The notes under the pieces were generated by a model. That model made no database searches and was not told where the DNA came from. It worked only from the letters and a program-made list of their open reading frames with translations. A stretch of 64,000 nt of DNA from Copromyces sp. CBS 386.78 (lineage: Eukaryota > Ascomycota > Sordariomycetes > Sordariales > Sordariaceae). The stretch is taken from contig MU839191.1 of NCBI GenBank assembly GCA_030685235.1, forward strand, positions 87,267-151,266. The letters run 5' to 3'. Of this stretch, positions 21,960 to 34,000 are shown one piece after another. Made by a program: the position numbers and the translations under genes. Positions within the stretch are counted from its first letter, which is position 1. Each line of letters starts with the position of its first letter.

Positions 21960-22640
21960 TGAAAGCGTATAAAGATATTGCCCAATTTAAAAATAAAGGT
22001 TTGGCCTACTATAAGTTTATAGAAGAAGCTTTCGCAGGTAATTAAAGTACTATAAGTAAGTATATTAAAACTTTAGGCGCGTTATTAATTACTAAAGAAG
22101 TAATAGTTATTCCGCCTTTTAATTTCCTTATTTTTAATTTTGAGGACGATAAAGAGCTATTTATTTTAATTTATATTTGCGATAGTACTAATAAGAGGAA
22201 GGCTTCCGCTGCCGATTTTAATCCTAAGAAGAAAAAGAGGAAGAGTATAGGTAATACTATCGTTAAGAGTATTTATATTTTTGCCGAGGCTATATTGGAT
22301 AGTAATAATAGCTTTGCCCCGATTGCACCCGCGGTTACCCCGCCTATTAGCGAATAACCTAGTATATAGTTCGATCGCGCCTTTAGATTATTTCGCGAGA
22401 GGTAGGAGGATAAGGTTAATAAGGATATTATTAAATATATATTTTATAAATAGGAAGAGTCGGATATAAAGGCGAGACGGTTTATAGGTTTATTCGATAG
22501 TAAGAGGAAAGTATATTTTCGTAAAATTAAGAGAAGGATTAAAGTTGAAGAATTAAATAGAAAAATGGAAGCGAGAAGGTTAGAGTTGTAAAATAGAGAG
22601 TTTAACGATTTCCTTATCGATTTTGCCTTGTAATTTAACC
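21960..22640 (+). pseudogene. Harbinger ORF1 remnant (Myb/SANT-like DNA-binding protein)
   Basis: With several TAA/TAG codons read through, one frame gives YKDIAQFKNKGLAYYKFIEE, a region rich in Lys/Arg around 22200-22250, and a C-terminal helix RKMEARRLEL. PIF/Harbinger elements need a Myb/SANT-like partner protein for transposase import and DNA binding, and this is the expected place for it. The similarity is weak, so the domain name is an inference from position and composition. Confidence 0.5.
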
Positions 22641-23589
22641 TAGTATTGTATTTAGACTTCTGAAATTATAATGCTGTTAATAGTATAATTTGTAGGGCAA
22701 ACGGGGGATTTGTAGCGGAATGTAGGGCGACCCCGGATTTTTATATTTTATTTTTCTTATGTATTTTTTCAATACCGAAACTAAATTACTAAAAAAAATC
22801 GTATATATATAAAAATTATACCGTTTTGATCGTTCAATTGAGCTGAATCGATGTATCTAGTTTATATAAAATTTAGTGTATTTTTATAATAGATGTAAGT
22901 ATTGAAAGTAGTATTGAGATTTAGGGTAGTAGGGATAGTAGGATATTAAAATAGCGCTAGTATAGTTTGATATATTAAATATGTTTATTTGAAATTTATA
23001 ATATTTTGTAAATTTCTGGCATTTGTATTAGATTTTAGATATTCGATCTTATATATTTTAGAAGATAAATCTAGCGATTTGAATTTATAGTTAGATAAAT
23101 ACGATTTTATTGGATTTATTCGATTTAAGGGATAGTCTAGGTATTGGGCATTGGGCATTGGGTATTAGATTATATTGTTTATTCGATAATTCTAATTTTG
23201 TAAGTTAATTCCCCTCCTCTCCTTTCCTCCTTCTATTACTAAATTAAACTTTTTTAACTAGATTCTATATCTCTCCCCTTTTTTTAAGCTCCTTATAGTA
23301 ATTCTTCTATATTTTCTTTATAATACGATTACGATATTAAATTATATATTTAGCCGCGCCGCCGTTAAATTTAGTATCTGTAAAGTTATTATTTTCTATA
23401 GTATACCCCGCGCTTGCCTCCCCTTGCGATACGATCGAGTTAGTAATTAGACGTCTCTCTCTCTCTATTACCTTCTTGAGAGTTATATCTTTATCTATTA
23501 CAATATTGTACTATTTATTAAGAAGGTTATTATATTCGAATAATTAGTTTAATATTTCCGCCGTTGTAAAAATAATTTTTATTTATATA

Positions 23590-24060
23590 TTTATTTCCAA
23601 TTAAGGTATATAGCGATAGATTTTAAAGGTCCCCTTAAGCCGCCCAATAGTTTTCTTAACGATAATCTGGGTCGTACTATAACGGAAGTTATATAATTCT
23701 TAATAAGTAGCCGGTCTAAGCTTTACCCTTATACTTTCTTATAAGTAATACTGTATATTATAATACGGTACGAGTAGTTTCGAATTATAATTATACTTAG
23801 TATCGGCTAGATAAAATTAATTTTAGGGGATATAAAATTTATTACGACCTTTTTAAATAAAGGTATTATTTAGAATTTTTATATCGTTAGCGGAGCCTTC
23901 CTAATTAAGGAATATATATAGTAATCGACTGTTGAAATTATAAGCGATAAGTATATTAGTCGAATAATTACCCTTATAGTTGTACTATAGTTTCGTTTCG
24001 TCTAAATTAGGTTATATTTTGAAGTGAGATTTATTAAGTGCTCTTAATACTCTACGAAAG
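23590..24060 (-). pseudogene. PIF/Harbinger DDE transposase remnant
   Basis: Reading the minus strand through stops gives a recognisable HARBI1-type (DDE_Tnp_4) core: ALNKSHF where the family has ALDGSH, YKGNYSTNILIAYNF, EGSANDIKIL, FYLADTKY, then LRPATY-ELYNFRYSTTQ and IGRLKGTFKIYRYIP near the C-terminus. The first catalytic Asp is now Asn and the Trp of the family's GWEGS motif is a stop, both C-to-T/G-to-A changes of RIP type. It cannot be functional. Confidence 0.8.
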
Positions 24061-25511
24061 TAGGGAAAGAATTTCGGATCCGCTTTAACCTTATAGGGTG
24101 TACGAAGCCTTAGTAGTTGAATTTTATATTTGGTAAAGATTAGTAATAAATTTAGAATATAGTAAAATATTTTAATTTATTAGTAAGTTTATATTAGCTA
24201 TATATTTTATATTTATATTATTACTAATTTTAAAATAGTATTGCTATTGTAATTAAATAAAAAGGCGGTGAAACGAAATATTATATTTTATATAATTATA
24301 AAAAGGAAGTATAGTAATTTCTCTTATATAAATATATATTTCGTTGAATATAGTGCTCTATATTTTTTTAATTAAGTCGATAAAGTATAAAACGTATATT
24401 AGTTTATATATAATAGTATTTTAAATCGATTTGGGTGTTTAGTAAGAAGGTCTTTCGTTGTAAAGAATTTACGCTATTTATATAAATTTACGGGTATCCG
24501 GGGCGCCTATAGAATTAGGCAGGTTATTAGAAGGACTAGTACGATTATTATTATATATTTACGTATTAATTATTATCATCGCCGTTGAATAAGGGCGTTA
24601 TAATCTATAGTATTGAGATAGGGTATTAATAGTATTAATAGTGTTGAAGTCGTTGTTAAATGTTACGTGCGTGAAAAAGTGGAAATTTTGGATTTCCGAG
24701 TCGATTTCTAGAGTATTTTGCTTTGGAAGTCGGCCGGGTCGATTTTAGAAAGAATTTAATTATTTGATTGGTTAGAATGTAAATGTGGGGATTGGGAATT
24801 TTAGGAGTTAGTTTTAGTGCGATTTCTAGGCGGAAATGTTCTAGGGCATTCCGAACGGCTCCTGGAAATTCTGGCTTGGAAGACTTCCGAGTCCTGATTT
24901 CCGTGCAGCCGATCACGCCCTTACATAGAAATTCTAGGTTGGCGTTAATATAGCGGGCTTCAACGCTATTTCAGGGCGTTTAGCGGGTTGTTGGCCCGGT
25001 TGCAATTGCAAAACACCCTTTTTGTTATTCACTGGGTAAAAATGGATGCGAGCATTTTGGTTGGTTAAAAGCTTAAAAAGTGGGCATCTTTTTTCACCGG
25101 GTTGCACGTTGTTGTTCACCCGGTGAAAAGGTACAAACTCGCGGATTCCCCTTGCGGAACACTTTTTTCACCGGCCATTTTCACCAGGTGAAAACGCTAA
25201 AAAAAAGCGAATAGAACACACCCTAAATTGCTTGTATCCAATTTTTTCTATTTTCACCCGGTGAACAACAAAAAGGTTGTTTTGCAAAGTGCAACCGCCC
25301 AGTGAACGCGCTGAAATAGTGCTAAAGCCGCTATAACCAGCCCAACTCCAACGCCAAAACACTAGTGTAGGATCACTATTTTCACCTAAAACCCCAACAA
25401 CCCGGTAAATAGGGTTTGATACCCCGGTGAAAATTGGTCCGTGCAACTTTTTCACCCATGTATCTTCACGGTGAAAATACCCTTAAATATTCGCTGCGGA
25501 TCACGCCCTCA

Positions 25512-27939
25512 GGAGGAATGACCTCCCTCCTATATTTAGAGCTGTGTTGAGTGTCGATCTTGATGGAGAGTCAACGTGAGTTCACTTGCCTTCAAAGCGG
25601 TATTTGTTTGTTGTTTGCAACCTCAAGACATAGACTTTTTCATGGAAATTCAAAATTATAGCTTTTTTTTCTTTTTCTTCTTCTTTCCCTTGACAGCGTG
25701 GACGTACCTTGGGCTGTTTCTGTTTGGTTTCTTAGCCAGAATCTTGAACCATGTGCACCCAAACGCTTGCTGAGTGTTTGTGTCACTATTCTCGATGCTT
25801 GTCTCCCAGGCAGAGTCCTTCTAGAATGCACCTGTCCTCGCTCATTGTAGGTAACATGGTTTCAATTTCCCCCATCTTGTTCCGGGAGTACAAAAAAGGG
25901 TCCCTTTGTACCAGAGAGGTGGGGCCCAGGGTTTGACCAGATCAAGTCCTAGGTGAGAAGCTACACAAGGCGTGTCATTGTGAGGTGGGCAATACCAGGA
26001 CATGTGCTTCGAGAAGAAGAAGGAGAAGTCAGTATGAGTAGATCTGGTGGTACGTAGGTGAAGTAAGTACGAAAATGGAAAGAAGTCTTGTATGAAGCTG
26101 GTTGTGGTACGTTTCACGATCCCATGTCTTGTGGAGTGTAGTTAAGGTACAGTGATCGTTTTCGCGAATGGGTAAGGGCTTCCCACATGGCAATCTTACA
26201 CTCTCCTTCTTTCAGCTGGTTTACATTGGCTTCCCTTCGGATATGGTAGCTGGTTGTGACTTAATGTAGAGGCAGGGAAGTCGACAGTGTTAGAGTACTC
26301 CCCATCATCATGGAGACCATTCTTTGATGGAACATCAATGAGCTTGATAGACATGGCCAGTACATATACGATTTGAGGCGTTATTGAGGGCTGCAAGAGT
26401 TCGCCCAGCGTTCAGTTTCCTTTGTTCCTCTTCCTTGACAGGAACAGTCTGCCCCGTGCACTCAAACTTAGCAGGTAGTTGAATAGTCGGTCAGCCATCT
26501 AAACATAACAAAAGCCAAGACGGCTACATCCTTTCAAGATCAGGATAACCACAGTGGCGGTAGAGATTTGTAAGTATTTATGTTTCCAAGGAGGTCTGCT
26601 TAGGCAGACCGGCACGACCGGATCGGATATCGGATGCCGGAGCGAAGCAATTCGCAAGCCAAGAAAGTACCAAGATACCAAGCTTCCGACTCCTACATAA
26701 CAACACCCGACCCAACCAATCGAACGATATCGATGCAAAGTGACGCACATGGCATAATGCAAAAGGCACATGGCTTTCCAGGTTGCGAAGCTTGAATTTT
26801 CTTCGTTTCCCTTTGTAAAAAGCTTAAACTTGAGCTGGGCGACTCTCCGCTTCTTTTGTTTTTCTTTGAACTTTCATCTTGTCATCTACCACATGACCTA
26901 CCATAGCGTATCTCCCTATCATTATCACAAGGTCCGCAACTAGATGCACTCTGTATCATTCTCGCACCGGGACGCGACCGCAGAACACGAATCATGAACC
27001 ACCGATTTTACCACCGAACATACACTACATACCGGACAGCCTTTTCCATGCAAAAAGAATCAGGAACGTCATCACATTTACAGCTCCAAAGACAACAGTT
27101 ATCTCCAATGTGATGTTTGTCAGAAGCCGGCGAAGTAAAACGCCGAGTGTACGAGTGTTAGACGACACCATGGGATTGATCCGGCCCCGCTGCCCGGACT
27201 CGGAGCTCTTCGGCCAGCGTCGGGGTCCAATTTCCGTTGAGTAGATGGAACTCGACGCGCCGCTCGTTGGACTCAGTATAGAGTGGACGACAGCACTACT
27301 TGATTGGGAAGTGACGACTCAGACCGTCGGCCGCACCTTCCCCAGACTAGCTGTCGAATGTAACATAAGAAGGAGCGATTGAGAGAGCAGAGCCTTCCCA
27401 AAGAGCCCGGCATCACAATTATGGACTTCCTGATAACCTCCGATACGACCAACCTTGAGATAAGAATGTCATTAGACTGAGATCGAGCCTCAGGCCATTC
27501 ACGGGAGATTCGCGACGATGAATGCTCAGACAGTTATCATTGCACCTCACTTTCACATCACTTTCGACGAGGGGAAATAAGGTAGTGTGTAATCTTCTAT
27601 TGTTCGCTCTCTTCATTGTCATCTATAGCACCCAAGCTCAACTATCAAGTCATCCAGAAACGCCATTATCTCAAAAAAAAAAAAAAAAACGTCCTCCATT
27701 TTATAGTCCCCTTGTCGCTGTCAACACCAAGCCATCCCAAAAAGACCCGCTACCCATCCGCCTGCGCCGAGAACAAAACACAAAAGGGGTATAACGTCAA
27801 AAATCGTAAAACATAAACAAGGAGGAATCGGAAGGAATCGCTCCGTAACACCAGGCTCCGCCAGCCATGCAAACCTGCCCATTCTAATCTTGGTTCTTCC
27901 TTTATACTTCCTTTTCGTTTCCCTCCAGGTGTCGTGGTC
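25512..27939. other. intergenic, no supported gene
   Basis: About 2.4 kb of normal composition between the nested transposons and the esterase gene. It contains a T/C homopolymer tract near 25661-25690 and a run of A near 27675-27690. The open frames are short and resemble nothing known. Confidence 0.45.
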
Positions 27940-28840
27940 TCACACCTCAAACACTTCCACCCTCTTCCCAACCTTCTTCTTCACCTCCGTCGACAAAGTC
28001 ACTCCGCTATCAGGCATGCCGCCAACGGGCTCAGGCGCCTGAAGCCACTTGCGGCTGCTGGCCTCCACGATACCCTGGTACCAGATGTTGGCCATCTTGC
28101 GATACCCGACATCAGTAGGGTGGGTAGTATCGAACATGTCGGATGGGATCGGGCCCTTGGAGGCGTCGTGCATGTCCACTAGGATCACCCGCTTGCCGGC
28201 GTCCCTCATCCGCTGCGCCAAACCCCTGAACTGGTCGTTGATGATCACCACGCGCTCCTCGTTAGTGGGTACTGTGTTGATGATGAGCGTGCTTAGGATA
28301 ACCACGGCGCGCGGGCTGGCGGCGAAGACTTCGTCAATCATGGCGCCCATCCTGTCGCCCACAGTGGAAAGGTTGACGTTCCCTGTCGCGTCGTTGGTGC
28401 CGGCGTTGATGAGAACCACGTTAGGCTTGTAGGCGGGTACCGCGGTGCGGGCTTTTGCGTGGACCTGGTGGATCTTGTAACCTGGCCACCCCTCGACTTC
28501 GTTGTCCTTCATGCTTCCGTGCTGACGCGAGCCAACCATGTTCACTGGGTTGCCGAGCTTGACGATGGCATCGCGCAGTGAGCTACGGTAACCGTTGCCG
28601 TCGGTCGATGCCTGGCCGTATGTGATGGAGGCACCAAGAGGCATGATGCGAAGGGCAACCCCGTTGCTGAGGGCAGCAACCGCCTTGCCGCCATTGCCAA
28701 AGTTGTCGGTTGTTACGCCCTGGTTGGCCAAGGGGGTGGACAAGGCTGAAAGCAGATTGTCAGTGGGATGGCTCATGGCAGAATTGGAGAGTATGGAGAC
28801 ACTCACCCATCAAAAGGGCCTTCAAAGCTGGGATAATCAT
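27940..28840 (-). CDS. secreted SGNH/GDSL hydrolase (CE3-like esterase)
   Basis: Two exons, 28840-28807 and 28745-27940, separated by a 61-bp intron (donor GTGAGT, branch CTGAC, acceptor TTTCAG), give 279 residues. The tiny first exon adds MIIPALKALLMA, making a signal-peptide-like start. Block I is RIMPLGASITYGQ, with nucleophile Ser51; the usual GDS is GAS, as in many CE3 acetylxylan-esterase relatives. The motif NGYRSSL follows, then VNMVGSRQHGSM, NEVEGWPGYKI, block III LINAGTNDA (Asn125-Asp130) and block V FDTTHPTDVGY, with Asp217 and His220 completing the triad. The likely role is deacetylation of xylan or another ester outside the cell; the substrate is not shown. The C-terminal ~35 residues are an extra Lys/Val-rich tail. 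Confidence 0.85.
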
Positions 28841-31800
28841 GTTGAGGTTTGGGGAGTGAGAGTGATCGAAGTGGTTCGAATTGCTACTGGTAAAATGTCG
28901 TCGGGATATGTATTGGCGCCAATGTCCAGCCGTTAGACTCGGGGACTAGGGGATATAAACGGCCTCCCGAAATCGAAGTTGTGCCGTGTCTTTGATGTCC
29001 CGGCTGGTGCGTCAACAAAGAGTTGGAGACAAAGGCGACAGTCAGGCACCAAACAAGGGATGGGTCGAGGTCGAGGTGAGGAGAACACGATCCAACCGTC
29101 CGGATGAATACCGGTAACACTTGTAGTTGATATTGATGTGCGACCGAACAAGTCGGGAGTTCAGGTATCGGAGGACCTGTGATGCTGGGGACCGACAGGC
29201 TAAAGTAAGAAGGCGTCCGGGTCGTAGCACGGAGGCGGTATGTGATACTATTGGGGGAGGGTGAAGGGAGGGTTGGGTAACGTTCACTCGAAGTGGAGGT
29301 TGAAGGGGTCCAGACAAAGGGACACAGGGAAACGGCAGGATATATTGGGAAGCACGAGGGGAGGCCGAGTTCTTGGGGACCGGGGACGGGAATCCTCAGG
29401 ATGGTTTTGCCCGATCAGCCTTGACCCGTTATCACCTCATTTTGGCTAGACAGAGCTACTAGTGATGGCTGTGGCGGACATAATGGTGTTATGTCACGTA
29501 CAGCGCCCGTGTAAGAAAAAGCCTGTAAGGGAAAAAAGTAAGGAAAAGAGGACCATCCAGTCCATCACCAACGCAGGTGCCTAGTACCGTGCGTGGTTAC
29601 AATGTGTCAGTCTGGGGCCAGACCGTGAGAGAGAGAACACCCCCGGCCATGACACCGTCCCATGAAGCAATGGCCGCAGCAGCTAGTGTGTTGACACGGA
29701 GCTGCTGACACAATGGGACTGGACCGGGATCCAGGCCCATTTCCGGAGAAGCGGCGGTTGCTAGGCACCTGAGCTCGTAGGGAGAGAGCTGCAAAGAGTG
29801 AGTGTACCTACAGTATGTTCCGTACCATTGAGAGGGCGCGAGAGAGCAGCCGCAGAGTGACATGCCGGAGGAAATGAGATTCCATTGTGCCAAGCGGGAA
29901 CGTGGTGTTGAGGAGTGAGCCTGGAGGTGTTGTGTGGTGCTGACCTCGCAAGCGCGACATTGTATTGAATTGAAGCTTGACATTTTCTCGTGTCTGCCCG
30001 ACGAGGTTCCTACTCAGGAAGTCACCATGTGTAACAACGGTCGAAACAAAGGAAGCCGAGGAAGGAGAAACGAGGGAGTTGAGACCAGGGAGATCTGGGG
30101 TCTTGGCAGGATGAACCGAAGCACCCCTGGTAGCAATAGCGCCGGCTGCTGTATCTGCTACCCTAAGTCAACGAACCGGGCGGGGTTTAGGCGTGGATCA
30201 TCTGTAGCTCCTTAACAGGGCCTATTCGACAGCTTAGCCATACTTAGCAGGAGCTTATACCCCACCTTGGACCGTCATACAGTGGTTGAGCTGTTCTGTC
30301 TCCCGTCGTCGATCCTGTGCCGTCCGGTGCCTGAAAATCTGAATAAAAGAAGCCTTTTTATGACGTGCCACTCGCCACACAGCGTGTGTCTCAACATCAT
30401 AACGCGGTGATCCCTTACTTGAGGTTGTGCCAGTTAATATCGACGATGCGCATCTGATCCCATCTGATCCTCACGACTGCGACCGTCATTGATTGTCTTT
30501 TGACATCGTCCGTCTTCGGCATTTCGTCAGTTGGTTCATCCGATCTGCAAAGGGTCTGAAGGATTGAAATCGCCGTTCTAGACCGCTCAGCCAAAGTCAG
30601 CGACTATAAGGAAGTGAGGTGCTGCAGGTCCCGCCTGCTGCTTGCTGCTGCCGTTTGTTTGCTGCGCCGGTCTGGCACAGGCTCGCAGCTTCCCCAGCCG
30701 TCAACCTCAACGCGCAGAGCATCCGATGCATGCACCACTTCCATTTGACACTCCAGCCATCAATTTGGCTTTGTGGCTGCAGCTCGCAGGATGCTTGGTT
30801 GGAACAACCAACAACCAACCAGCGCCCGGATAATCTACCTACGCCGCGGCACATGCCCTGAACAGTGCTGAGTGAGGTGCTCGTCATTTCCTTTCCCCTT
30901 CTTTTCTCTCGTTCATTGGAAGCTTTTACAATTTATTGCTCCCAATTTTCCAAAGGAATCCAACCCGTCAACCTTCAATATTGTTCCTTACGTGCCGGGT
31001 CTCCACAGCGCATGCATCAGCTTCAAGGAGCTGCTCGGATCCGCCCAAACAAGCTTCAAGGTGCCGACCGCCCCGTACCCATCTGGACATTCACCTACGG
31101 CTCGCTGGCAATAGCTTTGAAAATCTTTCACGAGGATGACCAGGTATGCCCTGGAAGCCTTCTAGGACTGGATCTAGAGCATACTCGCCGCCATCATCAC
31201 AAAACTATAGCTCTTTTCCAACCCGACTCTCTTGACCTCGATGCGTCTGTTGTCCTTACAAGGCCCGGCAACTTGACCACACCACTTCAAAGTTTGACAG
31301 CTCAAAGCACGTTACTCAGATCTCAGTCATCAACCCATGTCAGTTCCTGCAGTCAGATGGCGCCCACCAGTTGCACGACAACGTGCCCCCTACGTCCACC
31401 CACAAACAGTCCGCCGGAAAGAACGCCCAAAAGCTTTGGCCCCATGCCCGATACAACCTCGTAGCTACACGTGTATCATCCAAGCCCATTTGGGGCACGA
31501 AAATCGGTAGCCAGCTAGGGAACCAACAGCATGAAATGGAAATTAAGCACCATGCCCAAAGGCGTAATTTTGCTGCCTACCTAGGGGTTCCGGGTACGGA
31601 ACATGACGGAAAACGAAGTCGTACCTAATCTTTCACCTACAGACGGCTTTACCGCGAGCATGAATAAGGTTTATGACATGCCGAGACACAGCTTTACAGA
31701 GCCTTTACAATTCTCGCTTCACGCTTCCGAAGGACCTTGCATACAGACTATCAAGACGAATTGGGGCGGACGTAGGAACAAAACCTCCGCCAAGACGAAC

Positions 31801-32340
31801 CATGCTACAAACGTTGCTGACAGACTTGGCGAATACGATGTTCAAATCGTACGATAAATGGATGCACTCAGTGAGTGAACCAGCGCCGTGAAGGCCTACG
31901 ATATGAAGTCATGGAAAACATCTTGACCATGTGATGAAAGAGGACCAACGGAACGGTTGAAAACATCCGCACGGGTAACAAAAGCCGATAAAACTCCATC
32001 ATTCGTGTTGGCCTGGCTCTCCCCAGACGCTCAGAGTAACAAGCAAATGCCCAGACAACTCCTTGCCCTCTGCCTTACCACTCACTCACTGGCCATAGCC
32101 AACCATGCCTACCACGTGCTGTCGCGATGCAACTTTGAAGCTTTGCTCTAGGGTTGAAGCGAAGGGGTTCCCTGATTCGGAATCTCACCCAGCCAAGACA
32201 TGCCCAGAACGAAAACGGTAACCAGCACCTCTAAGGATGGTAACCAGCACCCCCATACCCGCTTTTACAGCTGAGTAAGCCGTGCACGCACCGCTACTAC
32301 CGTGTATATACCGCCGCGCAACCTTATCGCCGTCGCGCGG
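28841..32340. other. gene-poor interval at the heterochromatin border
   Basis: About 3.5 kb of near-normal base composition with no confident gene apart from the doubtful open frame listed at 31012-31464. A short direct repeat GGTAACCAGCACC occurs twice at about 32218-32250, just before the composition turns AT-rich. Confidence 0.45.
31012..31464 (+). CDS. doubtful open frame
   Basis: The frame has 150 codons from this ATG and extends upstream to a GTG at 30865. The product is Thr/Ser/Pro/Leu-rich, with no signal peptide, TM segment or family resemblance. A GTATGC donor-like site at about 31143 could end an exon of some other model. I list it only because it is the longest open frame in this interval; chance is a good explanation. 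Confidence 0.15.
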   Translation: MHQLQGAARIRPNKLQGADRPVPIWTFTYGSLAIALKIFHEDDQVCPGSLLGLDLEHTRRHHHKTIALFQPDSLDLDASVVLTRPGNLTTPLQSLTAQSTLLRSQSSTHVSSCSQMAPTSCTTTCPLRPPTNSPPERTPKSFGPMPDTTS

Positions 32341-32597
32341 TCTGTTAGCGATTATTAGTTTTGTGCGTAATTGATTGAAGTTATTGCAAAATTTTACTTT
32401 AGTATTGCGTAATTTTTTTAAGCGATTATTTTATTATTTTTATTATTATTTAGTTGAATATTATTGAACTCGTTATATTACTATATTGCCCGTTTATAAA
32501 TTTCGTGATTGTATACCTTATATAAGGTAGGTTATAATTCTTGCGGGTATTTAGCTGACTATAATAATTAATATTAACGGTATTTAATTAGAATCCC

Positions 32598-32811
32598 TAA
32601 TATTATAGGGCTAGGGCCCGGAGCTATAGCGCTCTAGTCTTCACGACCAGAGCTGTTACGCCGTAGCTATCTCCGTAGCTATACTCGCGTAGCCCCCTTT
32701 AAAACTTCGTACCTCTAGTAGATCCGCCTTAAATAAACTTTTCTCTTCTTTATAAAACTTTAATTAAATTATACGATTAGTACCCGTATTAATTATATTA
32801 TCCCTATTATA
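32598..32811 (+). repeat. 5' LTR of the gypsy element
   Basis: 214 bp, starting TAATATTATAGGGCTAGGG (probably TG at the start before mutation). It aligns end to end with 39641-39854. The first ~90 bp keep GC-rich sequence; the rest is mutated. Confidence 0.85.
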
Positions 32812-33239
32812 TTAATTTCTATTAAACAATAAACTTAATAGAATAAAATAGACTAGCGCCGCCGGTATAATTAAACGTAGAAGGGCTATTCGTCAATTTC
32901 GTCGTAACTACTAATACTATTATTATCGAATAGTAAATTACTATTACTATAGAAACTAAATACTTCGAAAATAAGCATTTCCGCATCCTCGTAAATAAAA
33001 GAGCCTTCGCTATAGAAATTTTCACTAATAATAAATTCTCCGCCGCCGTTAAAGCCGTAATTAATTCCGCTTCCTAAAGTACGTAATACCTTACAATAAT
33101 TACTATTAGCCCGAGCGCCCTAATTAATACCGAAGAAGCTACTCCGTCGCGTAACTTTAAATATAAGAATATTCGCTAATTAAAGTAAAATAGTACCGCC
33201 GCCTCCTTTAGTCTCTATATAATTCAATTGAAATTTATT

Positions 33240-33990
33240 TACAAAGAAAAAAGAATTACCGGGGCTATTATTAATAATAAATTTGAATAGTTAATATTAT
33301 TAAATACCTTCCCTACCGATAAAATACCTATAGTAAAAGCCTTCTAGCGCTAAAGAAGAGTAAATAGAATTTACAACCCTGAAAATTTCTTCAATTAATT
33401 AAAAAAGGTCTTCAACAATAAGAATAAAAAATACTTTACGCTTACCCACTTATAATCCGTTCGCTAAAAAAATAATTAAACTTTATCTGAATAATTCCCT
33501 ACTTTTAAAATTAACTTTACTAAAGCCAATAGTTTTATTTAGAAAAACGATTCTAAATTCGCCTAATTAAAAACCTCGGTATTTATAAATCTCTATAATT
33601 AATTAATCTTTATTCGTATACTTTAAACCTATTCCCTCTATATCGAATAATTAAAAAATATTATATATAAATACAAAAATAATAAAATCTTCCTAAAGTA
33701 TACCTCTTATAATAATTATAATTCCCGCTAGAATTTACTCTCCCGCTATTAAGGCGTTTAGGCCATTCCAGCTACCTTTTCTAAAAATATAAACGGTAAT
33801 ACTCCTATAATAATAAAGTATACGAAGACGAAGAATAATAAAAATAAAAAGTATACTAAATAAATTTCTATAGAAGAAAGAAATAAGCGCTATATTTAAG
33901 GCCTTTATTTACAATATAGAGCGAACGGATATATAATTAGTAATTATAAATATTTACTTATTTAATATTCCGCTGCTATTAGTATTAAAG
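33240..33990 (+). pseudogene. gag remnant with degraded zinc knuckle
   Basis: Translation through stops gives charged Gag-like sequence ending near 33870-33960 with spacing reminiscent of a CCHC knuckle whose Cys codons are partly converted to Tyr. It sits between the 5' LTR and pol, directly before the insertion at 34001. Confidence 0.4.
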
Positions 33991-34000
33991 TTATTAAAAT

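Larger units (their letters stand above)
21037..24920. mobile_element. inner PIF/Harbinger transposon, RIP-mutated
   Basis: The termini GGGCGTGATCGGCTGC (21037) and the complement of 24905-24920 are identical for 16 bp; after one mismatch they agree again over CGGAAATC. TTA direct duplications flank it (21034-21036, 24921-24923). The 3884-bp length and two oppositely oriented coding remnants match autonomous PIF/Harbinger elements. Both subterminal zones hold many GGAAAT/ATTTCC copies. From about 21.2 to 24.65 kb the DNA is AT-rich, poor in CA and TG dinucleotides and full of stops, the signature of RIP. Confidence 0.88.
20921..25223. mobile_element. middle PIF/Harbinger-type MITE (about 416 bp without its insertion)
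   Basis: The terminal inverted repeats start GGGTGTGTTC and continue, after one C/T difference, through ATTCGCTTTTTT on both ends. They are flanked by a 3-bp TAA direct duplication (20918-20920 and 25224-25226). TWA target duplications and GGG-starting ends are the PIF/Harbinger (Tourist-like) hallmark. Without the inner element it is about 416 bp. It carries several TTCACCGGG-type subterminal motifs, as does the outer element. Its arms keep normal base composition. Confidence 0.75.
20744..25508. mobile_element. outer PIF/Harbinger-type MITE (about 459 bp without its insertion)
   Basis: The left end GGGTGTGATCCG (20744) and the right end, whose complement reads GGGCGTGATCCG (ending 25508), form an inverted repeat with one mismatch in 12. 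Just inside are copies of a TTTTCACC motif. The flanking trinucleotides are TGA (20741-20743) and TCA (25509-25511), which do not form a clean duplication, so this boundary is less sure than the two inner ones. Removing the middle element leaves about 459 bp, too small for a transposase gene. The arms are not AT-biased. Confidence 0.6.
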
